Origin: Clostridium sartagoforme AAU1
GTDB lineage: Bacteria; Bacillota; Clostridia; Clostridiales; Clostridiaceae
Length of the DNA stretch: 33,293 nt
NCBI RefSeq assembly: GCF_000401215.1
Contig: NZ_ASRV01000139.1
Coordinates: forward strand, 1 to 33,293
Direction: 5' to 3'
Shown: piece by piece, positions 1 through 7,743 of the stretch
How positions within the stretch are numbered: the first letter of the stretch is position 1
Layout: each line of letters opens with the position of its first letter
Notes under the pieces: model-generated
The model's database searches: none
Told to the model about the DNA's origin: nothing
Seen by the model: the letters and a program-made list of their open reading frames with translations, nothing else
Made by a program: the position numbers and the translations under genes

Positions 1-820
1 CCTTGAGCAAATATTTGTTTTTATATACTAATTTCCCAGGAAATATAGATACTAAAATAGCTTGTACAAGCATTAAGCATAATCCTATATTAAATATAAT
101 TTTTTCAATATTTTTTATAGCTATATCTTTTTTATCCTTTGACTTGTTCATTATTTTTATTAATTTCCCCAATTGAGTATTATTTCCCACTTCTACAACA
201 ATGCCTTTTCCTGAACCTTCTTTCACTATTGATCCCCTAAAAAGCATGTTGTTAATTTCTCCAATTGAAGATACTTCATTTTCTATTTTCATTGAGTACT
301 TCTCTTTTAAAAATTTATCTCCAGTTACACTTCTTTCATCAACCTTTAAGTTTTCACTTTCTATAATTCTAATATCCGCTGCTATTAAAGATTTTTTTCT
401 GAAGTACACTATATCGCCTTTTACTAATTCCTCAGCTTCTATTAGTCTTTCTATTCCTTCTCTCAGAACTAGTACTTGTGATACATTAAGATTCTGTAAA
501 ATTTCTAGTTCTTTTTCTTTTGATATTTCATGATATAATTTACTTCCTAAATTTAATACTAATAAAAATATTGTTACTAGCCCAACTATATTAAATTTGT
601 TTAATAAAAAAAATATTATAATTACTAAAAATATATATAAATATTTTTGTTTTAAAATATCTAAAATTGACTTAAATATACCTTTTGAATATGGAAGCTC
701 TATTTTATTATCACCAGCTTCTTGTCTTATATTGCAATCATATTCATAAAGTCCTTTGTTTATATTACTTCCTAATAAATCTACAACTTTCATCCAGCTA
801 TTACTATAATAATTTTTCAT
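1..820 (-). CDS. P-type cation-transporting ATPase, N-terminal part (runs off the window)
   Basis: The reading frame opens at the ATG at 818-820, behind a GGAGGAGG-like ribosome site, and stays open for 273 codons to the left edge, so only the N-terminus is seen. Residues 1-45 resemble the cation-ATPase N-domain. A hydrophobic pair follows at about 60-90. Next comes the actuator domain, with VKGDIVYF, AADIRIIES and VDERSVTGDK matching the usual GD-V, PAD and VDES-LTGES blocks. A further hydrophobic helix lies near residues 250-265. The phosphorylated DKTG loop would lie outside the window. Oddity: the actuator TGES loop reads TGDK, so the dephosphorylation Glu is Asp and the Ser is Lys. It lies 170 bp downstream of spoVAE in the same direction, with a hairpin between, so co-expression in the forespore is possible but not shown. 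The P-type ATPase call is firm; ion specificity cannot be read. Confidence 0.82.
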   Translation of the reverse strand, partial: MKNYYSNSWMKVVDLLGSNINKGLYEYDCNIRQEAGDNKIELPYSKGIFKSILDILKQKYLYIFLVIIIFFLLNKFNIVGLVTIFLLVLNLGSKLYHEISKEKELEILQNLNVSQVLVLREGIERLIEAEELVKGDIVYFRKKSLIAADIRIIESENLKVDERSVTGDKFLKEKYSMKIENEVSSIGEINNMLFRGSIVKEGSGKGIVVEVGNNTQLGKLIKIMNKSKDKKDIAIKNIEKIIFNIGLCLMLVQAILVSIFPGKLVYKNKYLLK

Positions 821-914
821 TTTCCTCCTCCTACCCTTAAAATTCGCCAGCTATTTCTATTATTTTTGTCTTTTATTTTAATTATATCATTTTTTATATT
901 TAAATGGAAAATTC

Positions 915-953
915 AAATAGCCTAACACTTATTATAAGTTGTTAGGCTATTTT
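915..953 (-). terminator. Hairpin between spoVAE and the P-type ATPase gene
   Basis: AAATAGCCTAAC (from 915) pairs with GTTAGGCTATTT (to 952), extended inside by an ACTT/AAGT pair. The T-run is strong in the plus direction (TTTTTTT) and weaker in the minus direction of the genes here (TTTGAATTTT). Some read-through from spoVAE into the ATPase gene is therefore plausible. Confidence 0.6.
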
Positions 954-990
954 TTTAAAGTATTAATTTGTAATATTTTCTATAAATTTA

Positions 991-1347
991 TTAAGATTTT
1001 GTTTTTGGATTAAATATTAGAGCCATTAAATACCCAAAAAATATAGCTGCAGTAATACCTGCTGCTGTTCCCTTTATTCCTCCTATAAATGCTCCTATTA
1101 ATCCTTGTTCATCAACAGCTTTCATTGCTCCCTTTGCAAGGGAGTTTCCAAAACCAGGTAAAGGTACAGTAGCTCCAGCGCCTCCTATTTCTACTAGCTT
1201 ATCATATATACCGAAAGAACCTAAAATAGCTCCTAGTGTTACAAAAATTACCAATATCCTTGCTGGTGTCAATTTAGTTGTATCCATTAGTATTTGACCT
1301 ATTACACATATTATTCCACCAACTATAAAGGCATATAAATATTCCAT
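991..1347 (-). CDS. spoVAE: Stage V sporulation protein AE (SpoVAE/SpoVAEb)
   Basis: A 118-residue integral membrane protein, the usual length for the SpoVAEb family, with about four hydrophobic segments. It has the family glycine-rich stretch GGAGATVPLPGFGNSLAKGA near residues 55-74. With SpoVAC and SpoVAD it forms the forespore inner-membrane machinery that moves Ca-dipicolinic acid into the spore and releases it at germination. The start is set by AAGGAGG eight bases before the ATG. It is the last gene of spoVAC-AD-AE, 16 bp after spoVAD. The protein shares the G-GGAGT-VP-GF-N block with SpoVAC upstream, reflecting the common ancestry of AC and AE. Clostridia usually keep only AC, AD and AE of the Bacillus spoVA operon, as here. 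Confidence 0.95.
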   Translation of the reverse strand: MEYLYAFIVGGIICVIGQILMDTTKLTPARILVIFVTLGAILGSFGIYDKLVEIGGAGATVPLPGFGNSLAKGAMKAVDEQGLIGAFIGGIKGTAAGITAAIFFGYLMALIFNPKTKS

Positions 1348-1363
1348 AATAGCCTCCTTTTTT

Positions 1364-2398
1364 TTATTTTTCCTTAAATTCTATTGCTACAGCATGAGCA
1401 ATTCCTGGTATGGTTTCTCCTTGTAAAGAAGAAGTTGTACTCATTAATGCTCCTGTAGACACTAATAATAAATTCTTTATTTCTTTTCTCATTAACTTCT
1501 TATAAAAATATCCTGAAGATACTACTGCAGAACATCCGCATCCACTTCCACCTGAATCTGTCTTTTGAACTACATCATCAAATATTATGTCACCACAGTC
1601 CATATAATTTTCTCTTATATCATATCCATATTCTAATAACAATTTACAAGTAATTTCTTTTCCTACTTTACCTAAGTCTCCAGTTGCAATTACATCATAA
1701 AACTTTGGATCTCTTCCTGTGTCTTTAAAATGTCTTGCTATGGTATCCACAGCTGCTGGGGCCATAGCTGCTCCCATATTATTAGGATCCTTTATTCCAT
1801 AATCTTTTACTATTCCTGTTGTTACATATGTTACTTCTGGAAAATTCCCCTCTTTACCTAATACCATTGCACCTGATCCTGTAACGGTCCATTGTGCTAA
1901 TGGGCTTCGTTGAGAACCATATTCTAATGGAAATCTAAATTGTCTTTCTGCTGAGCTAAAATGTGAGGATGTTGATGCTATAACATAATTAGCATAACCT
2001 CCATCCATCATCATTGATGCTATGCTTAAAGATTCTGACATAGTTGAGCAAGCTCCATATAATCCAAAAAAAGGAATGTTAAGCTTTCTTGCCGCAAAAG
2101 ATGATGATGTTATTTGGTTTAATAAATCTCCCGCAAATAAATAATCAATGTCTTCTTCTTTCAAATCAGCTCTATTCATAGCTGCTGTAATTGCTGTGTA
2201 CATCATTTCGCTTTCTGCTTTTTCATAACTTTCTTTTCCATACATATCATCATTTAATATTTCATCAAAGTAACTACTTAAAGGTCCCTCGCCTTCTTTA
2301 GGTCCAACAATAGAATAAGTTGCTATTATTTTAGGAGGGTTTTGAAGTTTTACTGTTTGAGTTCCTAACTTTTTTATCTTTAATTCATTATTACTCAT
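1364..2398 (-). CDS. spoVAD: Stage V sporulation protein AD (SpoVAD), dipicolinic-acid-binding
   Basis: 344 residues, full length for SpoVAD. The protein has a thiolase-like fold (family knowledge), with the nucleophile-position Cys117 in LYGACSTMSESL and the late block DSGGSGCGCSAV. In Bacillus the SpoVAD protein binds dipicolinic acid directly and sits at the outer face of the spore inner membrane. It is not thought to be a condensing enzyme. The start ATG is preceded by AAAGGTGA. It is the middle gene of the spoVACDE unit, 15 bp from spoVAC and 16 bp from spoVAE. Nothing in the sequence suggests damage. Confidence 0.96.
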   Translation of the reverse strand: MSNNELKIKKLGTQTVKLQNPPKIIATYSIVGPKEGEGPLSSYFDEILNDDMYGKESYEKAESEMMYTAITAAMNRADLKEEDIDYLFAGDLLNQITSSSFAARKLNIPFFGLYGACSTMSESLSIASMMMDGGYANYVIASTSSHFSSAERQFRFPLEYGSQRSPLAQWTVTGSGAMVLGKEGNFPEVTYVTTGIVKDYGIKDPNNMGAAMAPAAVDTIARHFKDTGRDPKFYDVIATGDLGKVGKEITCKLLLEYGYDIRENYMDCGDIIFDDVVQKTDSGGSGCGCSAVVSSGYFYKKLMRKEIKNLLLVSTGALMSTTSSLQGETIPGIAHAVAIEFKEK

Positions 2399-2413
2399 AT
2401 TTATTCACCTTTC

Positions 2414-2884
2414 TTATGTTAGTAGTTGAATAAAGTAATAAACAATACCTATTATTACTGAACTACCTATACCATAAACCAATACTGGCCCTGCTATAGT
2501 AAACATTTTTGCTGCTACTCCAAATACAAATCCTTCTTTTTTGAACTCTATAGCTGGTGCAACAATTGCATTGGAAAAGCCTGTAATTGGCACTACGGTT
2601 CCTGCTCCTCCAAATGAGGCAATTTTATCATATATACCTACTCCAGTTAATAAAGCTCCTAAAAATATCATTATTATTGGTACTAACATCTTAACTTCTT
2701 CTTCTGAAAAATTATATTTAATTAGAAGATTTTGAAATATTTGACCAATCATACAAATAGCCCCTCCTACTAAAAAGGCTCTTGCACAATTTCTAACTAT
2801 TTTAGGTTTTATAGTAGCTTCATTAGTAATAGTTTGAAATTTATTAACTATCTGCTGTTCATTTGGTAGCTTCTTTTTAGCCAT
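2414..2884 (-). CDS. spoVAC: Stage V sporulation protein AC (SpoVAC), mechanosensitive DPA channel subunit
   Basis: 156 residues. A short charged N-terminus is followed by about four membrane segments, with ARAFLVGGAICMIGQIFQN near 34-52 and the family block GGAGTVVPITGFSNAIVAPA near 93-112. In B. subtilis, SpoVAC acts as the mechanosensitive pore for dipicolinic acid release; that role is assumed here by homology. The start follows AAAGGAG. It heads the spoVA unit and lies 230 bp downstream of sigF. A hairpin terminator between them implies its own promoter, as expected for a sigma-G gene, although I could not find an unambiguous sigma-G promoter. A 6-bp inverted repeat (TGGAAT/ATTCCA, 2945-2964) sits 60 bp upstream of the start and may be regulatory. 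Confidence 0.95.
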   Translation of the reverse strand: MAKKKLPNEQQIVNKFQTITNEATIKPKIVRNCARAFLVGGAICMIGQIFQNLLIKYNFSEEEVKMLVPIIMIFLGALLTGVGIYDKIASFGGAGTVVPITGFSNAIVAPAIEFKKEGFVFGVAAKMFTIAGPVLVYGIGSSVIIGIVYYFIQLLT

Positions 2885-3030
2885 AGTGATTCTCCTTTCT
2901 AAATTTGTATAATTATATTATTCCACTTCTTATAATTATAACTCTGGAATATTTTTCAATTCCAAGTCTATATATGTAAACATGCTTATTACATTAATTT
3001 AAATCAACTAAAATTTATATATTAAAAAAC

Positions 3031-3067
3031 AAAAAAATCCTTTGATTTTCTCTCAAAAGATTTTTTA
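3031..3067 (-). terminator. Rho-independent terminator of the spoIIA operon
   Basis: On the minus strand, AAAAAATC-TTTTGA pairs with TCAAAGGATTTTTT and is followed by a long T-rich tract (TTTTTTTGTTTTTT). It lies 50 bp after the sigF stop and before spoVAC, separating the two sporulation units. Confidence 0.75.
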
Positions 3068-3115
3068 GTAATCACTATTCATTTTTATTTCCTTCTAATT
3101 ATCCTTAGTATTTTT

Positions 3116-3871
3116 TTATTCCTGTAACTTTTGTTTCATTAAAACCAGTACTTTTTTTTCTATTCTAGATACTTGAACTTGGCTTATACCAAGCATCTTA
3201 GCAACTTGTACTTGAGTCTTATCTTTGAAATATCTAAGCATTATTATTTGCCTTGCTTTACTATCAAGACTTCTTAATGCTTCTTTTAATGCAATTCTAT
3301 TTATCATTTCACTGTCATCTTGACCCTTTTCACTTAGTTTGTCTATAAGTAATACTGGGGCTCCATCATCTTGATGAATAGTATCATATAGATATTGCAT
3401 ACTGGCTGAAGATTCAATAGCAAATAATATTTCTTCTTTATCTATACCAGAAAACTCTGATAATTCTTCAATAGTAGGATCTCTATCTAGCTTTTTAGTT
3501 AGTTGTTCTTTATCAAAATGTAATTTTCTAGCTAAAGTTTTTACATTTCTACTAACTTTAATTATACCATCATCTCTTATAAATCTCTTTATTTCTCCTA
3601 TTATCATAGGAACTGCATAAGTAGAAAACTTAACATTAAAACTGTCGTCAAAATTGTTTATAGCTTTTACTAACCCTATTGACCCTATTTGAAAAATATC
3701 TTCATAATCATATCCTCTATTAAGAAACTTTTTGCTAATGGATGATACAAGAGGTAAATTCATTTCAATTACTTTATTCATAGCATCTTGATTACCTGCT
3801 TTAGCTAGAGGTATTAATTGTGAATTTTCTTCATAATTATAGGCCTCTTTTCTTACACTTCCATTTTCCAT
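3116..3871 (-). CDS. sigF: RNA polymerase sigma-F factor (forespore-specific)
   Basis: A 251-residue group-3 sigma factor and the first forespore sigma of sporulation, held inactive by SpoIIAB. Sigma region 2 is clear (LVSSISKKFLNRGYDYEDIFQ, FSTYAVPMIIGEIKRFIRDD near residues 40-100). Region 3 follows at about 110-145. The region 4 helix-turn-helix is TQVQVAKMLGISQVQVSRIE, close to the C-terminus. I chose the ATG at 3871, with AGGTGA just upstream, over a GTG nine bases earlier that overlaps this ribosome site. The gene directly follows spoIIAB with a 9-bp gap, giving the conserved order spoIIAA-spoIIAB-sigF. It is distinguished from sigma-G by this position. Confidence 0.96.
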   Translation of the reverse strand: MENGSVRKEAYNYEENSQLIPLAKAGNQDAMNKVIEMNLPLVSSISKKFLNRGYDYEDIFQIGSIGLVKAINNFDDSFNVKFSTYAVPMIIGEIKRFIRDDGIIKVSRNVKTLARKLHFDKEQLTKKLDRDPTIEELSEFSGIDKEEILFAIESSASMQYLYDTIHQDDGAPVLLIDKLSEKGQDDSEMINRIALKEALRSLDSKARQIIMLRYFKDKTQVQVAKMLGISQVQVSRIEKKVLVLMKQKLQE

Positions 3872-3880
3872 ATACTTCAC

Positions 3881-4312
3881 CTAACTTACTGTGTTGAATT
3901 TCTTCTTCATTACAACTTTAGTTCCTTTACCATCTTCACTTTTTACTTCTAAGCTGTCCATAAATGTTTCCATTACTGTAAAACCCATTCCTGACCTTTC
4001 TAGCTCTGGTTTTGAAGTGTATAATGGTTCCATTGCTTGCTCTACATCTTTTATTCCCTTACCGGAATCTTCAATACTTATAGTTATTTCATTACCAGTT
4101 ATACTTGCCTCTATTTTGATTATACCCTCTTTTTTATTTTCATAACCATGTATTATAGAATTTGTTACTGCTTCTGATACTGCTGTTTTTACATCTGTTA
4201 ATTCTTCCACAGTTGGATCTAGTTGAGATATAAATGCAGCTACTGCAACTCTTGCAAACCCTTCATTTTGGGATTTACTCATTAATTCTATACTTATTTT
4301 ATTATCCACCAT
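3881..4312 (-). CDS. spoIIAB: Anti-sigma-F factor SpoIIAB (serine kinase)
   Basis: A GHKL-fold ATPase and kinase of 143 residues. It binds sigma-F and phosphorylates SpoIIAA. The ATP-site motifs are visible: N box [13 protein letters not shown] near 47-59, G1 box DSGKGI near 82, and G2 box RSGMGFTVM near 108. An upstream in-frame ATG at 4327 overlaps the spoIIAA stop (TAATG). The run GGGGGGA after it, however, is well placed as the ribosome site for the ATG at 4312, so I use the shorter form. The protein then begins [11 protein letters not shown]. It is probably translationally coupled to spoIIAA. Family and operon position agree fully. Confidence 0.95.
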   Translation of the reverse strand: MVDNKISIELMSKSQNEGFARVAVAAFISQLDPTVEELTDVKTAVSEAVTNSIIHGYENKKEGIIKIEASITGNEITISIEDSGKGIKDVEQAMEPLYTSKPELERSGMGFTVMETFMDSLEVKSEDGKGTKVVMKKKFNTVS

Positions 4313-4326
4313 CTTAAATCCCCCCA

Positions 4327-4662
4327 TTAAATACTTATCATTGCTTCATCTATATTTTTATAGACATCAATGATTTTAAACATACCTGAAATTTCAAAAA
4401 CTTTATTTACAGTTCTATTAGCTTCTGCTACACAAATCTTTCCATCTCTATTTTGCATTTTCTTATATCTTCCTATAACTACACCTATTCCAGAACTATC
4501 CATAAATGTAACTCCACTGAAATTTAATATAACTTTTCTTATGTTATCTCTATCTATTCTATCATCTATTTTAACCCTTACTTCTTCGGCACTATGATGA
4601 TCTAATTCGCCCATTAGACTAACAATAAGTTTGTCTTCTTTTTTATCAAATTTTAGATACAT
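4327..4662 (-). CDS. spoIIAA: Anti-anti-sigma factor SpoIIAA
   Basis: A 111-residue STAS-domain protein. It releases sigma-F from SpoIIAB when unphosphorylated. Landmarks are [12 protein letters not shown] near 18-29 and the phosphorylation loop [16 protein letters not shown], with Ser56 the likely phosphoserine by alignment with B. subtilis Ser58. The start is uncertain. The ATG at 4662 gives the usual N-terminus (MYLKF) but has no recognisable ribosome site. A TTG at 4683 extends the frame by seven residues and also lacks one. The only strong site, AAGGAGG at 4740-4746, is far upstream and serves a six-codon mini-frame. First gene of the spoIIA operon. Confidence 0.92.
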   Translation of the reverse strand: MYLKFDKKEDKLIVSLMGELDHHSAEEVRVKIDDRIDRDNIRKVILNFSGVTFMDSSGIGVVIGRYKKMQNRDGKICVAEANRTVNKVFEISGMFKIIDVYKNIDEAMISI

Positions 4663-4715
4663 ATAAACTAGGAACTGTCGCAAATACGAACAAGATAAAA
4701 ATTAATAATTAATTT

Positions 4716-4736
4716 TCACCGTGCGCCAGATTCCAT
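4716..4736 (-). other. Possible six-codon leader frame upstream of spoIIAA
   Basis: AAGGAGGTGG (4737-4746, minus strand) is followed at once by ATG and five more sense codons (MESGAR), then TGA, ending 54 bases before the spoIIAA ATG. It may be a real leader peptide, or what is left of the original spoIIAA start region after sequence was inserted between ribosome site and start codon. The downstream stretch is of the A+T-rich 7-bp type seen elsewhere in the window. Confidence 0.3.
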
Positions 4737-4780
4737 CCACCTCCTTAATAGTATTTTGTTAATTTCCTTCTTTTTCCATA

Positions 4781-4810
4781 ATTTTAACATATTAGTTTAT
4801 TCATAGTCAA
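4781..4810 (-). promoter_or_regulatory. Candidate promoter upstream of the spoIIA operon
   Basis: Minus strand TTGACT (4805-4810), an 18-base spacer, then TAAAAT (4781-4786). This resembles a sigma-A promoter and would start near 4774. In other endospore formers spoIIA is read by sigma-H. I could not find a convincing AGGA plus GAAT pair at sigma-H spacing, so this call is tentative. The rest of 4811-5075 is A+T-rich with no gene or further signal I can support. Confidence 0.35.
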
Positions 4811-5078
4811 ATAAAATAATGACTTTCTGTAATAATTTTGATTTATTTAGTTTAAGCAATTCAAGTATATAAAACAAATACTTGTTTTAAGTATAATTTA
4901 TTTTACACTTTATGGAACTGTAATACAGAAATAATGTATAATAAGAAAATTAAGTATAATATAGCTTTAATATATAAAATGAATATCATTTATTAAATCA
5001 TTATGGTATAACTTATAGAATTATTAAAAGAGGTTAATTTATGAAAAATAATCAAAAGACCTTTTAAGTTATAAAAAA

Positions 5079-5111
5079 GGAGCTATACACTAATTTGAGT
5101 GCAAAAGCTCC
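5079..5111 (-). terminator. Terminator of the Lon-like protease gene
   Basis: GGAGCT (5079-5084) pairs with AGCTCC (5106-5111), with an inner CACT/AGTG pair. On the minus strand the stem is followed by TTTTTTAT. It lies 87 bp after the stop codon; the 7-bp repeat array at 5162-5189 sits between. Confidence 0.75.
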
Positions 5112-5142
5112 ATTTTTACTTTCCTTAATTTTACATGCTACT

Positions 5143-5189
5143 TGTTACCTTATAAAGTAACTGTGACCTGTGCGCTGTGCCCTGTGAAC
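5143..5189. repeat. Heptanucleotide array (TGTGMNC type)
   Basis: Four in-phase 7-bp units at 5162-5189: TGTGACC, TGTGCGC, TGTGCCC, TGTGAAC. A further TGTTACC lies at 5143-5149, and GTTAC/GTAAC at 5145-5161 could form a small hairpin. The array lies in the 3' untranslated part of the Lon-like gene. It is one of several related arrays in the window. Confidence 0.7.
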
Positions 5190-5197
5190 TAAATAAT

Positions 5198-7507
5198 CTA
5201 TTCTTCTTTCTTTTCCTTACTTCCTTTATATTTCTTAACTTCTTCTTGTAAGTCTGAATAAAAATCTTCTATATTTTCATCATCATTTAAAATTAAAGTT
5301 TTTATTGCATCTTCTAATGTATCCATAACATATATATGGAATTTTCCTTCCTCCATAGCCTGCTCAATTTCAGGTATCAATATTAGCTCATCTTTGTTTG
5401 AAGAAGGTATCAACACCCCTTTATTTTCTACATTATCTAAGAAATCACATACTCTAAAAAATCCTTCCACCTTTTCATTTACTCCACCTATAGCTTGAAC
5501 TTCTCCTAATTGATTTATAGATCCAGTTACTGCAATAGTTTGTCTTATTGGTTTCTTGCTTAAAGCTGATAATATACAAATAATTTCTGCTACAGAAGCA
5601 CTATCACCATCTATTAATCCATAAGTTTGTTCAAAACTTAAATAAAAATCTACAGGAATATCTTTATATGGATCTATTATATTATTTAAAAGTCCCTTTA
5701 GTATATTTATAGATTTTTCATGTACCTTACCACTTAATCTGCTTTCCTTATGAATATCTATAATTCTTCCGGTTCCTTTATGAGCAATACACGTTATTCT
5801 CATTGGTTTTCCAAAAGAATGATATCCAGTATCTAAAACAGCTAACGCATTTATTACACCATTTTTTTTACCCGTTACTGATATTAAAATCTTATTATCT
5901 TTATAAAGCTTATCATACTCATCTTCAATTTTTTCCTTTGCATAAGCAATGTCTATTATATCTTTAGAATCTATTACTAATGATTTTCTATTTTTAGCAT
6001 TATCATTAGATAATATCATTAATTTTTCTATCTCTGTAGTGTCTATATTGACTTTTGTTCTACTATTTGCAGTTCTAGATAAGAATTTAATAACCTCATT
6101 TATTCCTTCTTCTGTAATAGGCATAAGTGAATTTTCTTTGATTTTATTATTTATTTCTTTATTTATATAAGCACTAACATTTTCATTTACTTCAACTATA
6201 GGGTCAAATTCAGCTCTTAACGGAAATAATTTCCCAAAGTCTTCATCTAAGCTATATAATGCATCATAAGTTTCGTGATCACCAATTAAAATAATCTTAA
6301 CATTTATAGGTATTGGCTGAGGCTTTAATCCATTAATTGATATTACCTCTACATATGACTTTGAAATATCATATGTTATCTTATTAGTCATTAACGCTTT
6401 TTTAAGGTGATAATATGAATATACATTGCTAGCAAGGGAGTTTACTCTAATAATTAAGCAGCCTTCGTTTGCTTTTAATAAACTTCCTGGATTTATTAAA
6501 GATATATCAGTTGTATATACTCCATTATGATTTTCATACTCTATAAATCCCATTAAATTATTTAAATTAGGATCTTCTTCATATATTACAGGAGGAATAG
6601 TTCTTAAGCTATTATCAACTAATAAGTGTATATCATATTTATTTATAACTTGATAAAGTTGTTCTTCATCTTCATCTATATCCATGGTATAGCAATTTAT
6701 TATTTCTTTTTCCATTGATATAAATAACTTTTCTAAATACTCATATGAATTATCATCATCTATAAACTCAAGTAAAGCTTCATCTTTATACGCTTCCATC
6801 TCATTTGCTAAAAAATCACTATATATTTCTTTAAGCTTCTTTATGGATTTTGTTTCTATCTCTTTTAACTTACCTAAAACTATTTCAGCCTTTTTCTTTA
6901 AAATAGATGCTTTTGCTACAATAGCTTCTTTTCTATTCTTTTCTAAATTATCATACTCTCTTTCACTTATTGATTTACCATTAACTAATGGTATAAAGGC
7001 TACACCCTTGTTAGTAACCTTAACTTCAAAATCTTCTTTTTTAGCCATATCCATTAATTCACTTATATAATCATTTCTCTTACTTTGTATTTCTTCTATA
7101 AGCTTATCTTTTTCATCTTCTGAAGAAGCATTATAAAACTCTTCTACTATTTCTATATAATTATTCTTTATTTCTTCAACAGCGTCTTTTAATTTTTTAC
7201 CATTCCCATTATTAATAAATAATACTTCTGGTTTCTTATTATCTTCTAATGTAACATAACAAATATCCTTTGGAGGTTCTAGATATTTATACTGCTCCTG
7301 TATATATAATTGTAGCTTATTTAATTTTTCTTTAGAGAATGAATCTATTAAATAAAGATTATATCCTTCCTTATTTATCTTAATAGCTCTCCCAATCTTT
7401 TCATACTCACTATCTATTTCAGGAATTTTCGTTACACTGCCTTTCAACTTACTTTTTTTAAAGTTAAAATCAAATTTTACTTCTTTTAAAGTTAATTCTT
7501 TTCTCAT
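5198..7507 (-). CDS. Lon-family (LonC/LonB-like) serine protease with degenerate ATPase domain
   Basis: About 769 residues with the architecture of the AAA_32/Lon_C family: N-terminal domain, split AAA region with a helical insertion, then a C-terminal Lon protease domain. The Ser-Lys dyad is intact: Ser636 in DGDSASVAE and Lys679 in GGVNEKVEG (chosen-start numbering). The nucleotide site looks dead. Where relatives have GYN-(I/F)-VTG-GTGKT, this protein has GYNLYLIDSFSKEKL (residues 48-62), and the Walker B block reads EGCLIIRVNSL (348-358) without the acidic pair. ATP-independent LonC of Meiothermus shows similar loss (established knowledge). An upstream in-frame ATG at 7543 adds 12 residues; I prefer 7507 because TAGGA lies just before it. 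It stands alone, with its own terminator. Substrates are unknown. Confidence 0.85.
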   Translation of the reverse strand: MRKELTLKEVKFDFNFKKSKLKGSVTKIPEIDSEYEKIGRAIKINKEGYNLYLIDSFSKEKLNKLQLYIQEQYKYLEPPKDICYVTLEDNKKPEVLFINNGNGKKLKDAVEEIKNNYIEIVEEFYNASSEDEKDKLIEEIQSKRNDYISELMDMAKKEDFEVKVTNKGVAFIPLVNGKSISEREYDNLEKNRKEAIVAKASILKKKAEIVLGKLKEIETKSIKKLKEIYSDFLANEMEAYKDEALLEFIDDDNSYEYLEKLFISMEKEIINCYTMDIDEDEEQLYQVINKYDIHLLVDNSLRTIPPVIYEEDPNLNNLMGFIEYENHNGVYTTDISLINPGSLLKANEGCLIIRVNSLASNVYSYYHLKKALMTNKITYDISKSYVEVISINGLKPQPIPINVKIILIGDHETYDALYSLDEDFGKLFPLRAEFDPIVEVNENVSAYINKEINNKIKENSLMPITEEGINEVIKFLSRTANSRTKVNIDTTEIEKLMILSNDNAKNRKSLVIDSKDIIDIAYAKEKIEDEYDKLYKDNKILISVTGKKNGVINALAVLDTGYHSFGKPMRITCIAHKGTGRIIDIHKESRLSGKVHEKSINILKGLLNNIIDPYKDIPVDFYLSFEQTYGLIDGDSASVAEIICILSALSKKPIRQTIAVTGSINQLGEVQAIGGVNEKVEGFFRVCDFLDNVENKGVLIPSSNKDELILIPEIEQAMEEGKFHIYVMDTLEDAIKTLILNDDENIEDFYSDLQEEVKKYKGSKEKKEE

Positions 7508-7707
7508 ATATTTCCTACTTTGCAAATTGCATTTAGCAATCATTAAGAAGCAGTTTCCCCCCTTTTTTTAGTATTTATTATATAGATATTCTTAAGGGGC
7601 TTGTTTAGGGAACAATTTTTTATAAATTTAATTTATATTTTTTATAGTAATATTTCTTAAAATACCTAAACTACTTAAATATTTGTTTTAATATCCTGTA
7701 TATGAAT

Positions 7708-7739
7708 AAGAGACCTAGAACTTTAATTCTAGGTCTCTT
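7708..7739 (-). terminator. Hairpin after the flavodiiron protein gene
   Basis: A perfect 13-bp stem, AAGAGACCTAGAA / TTCTAGGTCTCTT, with a 6-base loop, begins five bases beyond the stop codon. The T-run after it on the minus strand is modest (TCTCTTATT). Probable terminator. Confidence 0.7.
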
Positions 7740-7743
7740 ATAA

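Noticed and set aside
201..533. Open frame of 110 codons on the plus strand
   Set aside because: Antisense shadow of the P-type ATPase gene; hydrophobic low-complexity translation and no ribosome site.
2945..2964. Inverted repeat TGGAAT/ATTCCA before spoVAC as a defined operator
   Set aside because: Only 6-bp arms in A+T-rich DNA; could be chance, so mentioned only under spoVAC.
4811..4860. Sigma-H promoter for spoIIA
   Set aside because: A GAAT element is present but no AGGA-type -35 at the right distance.
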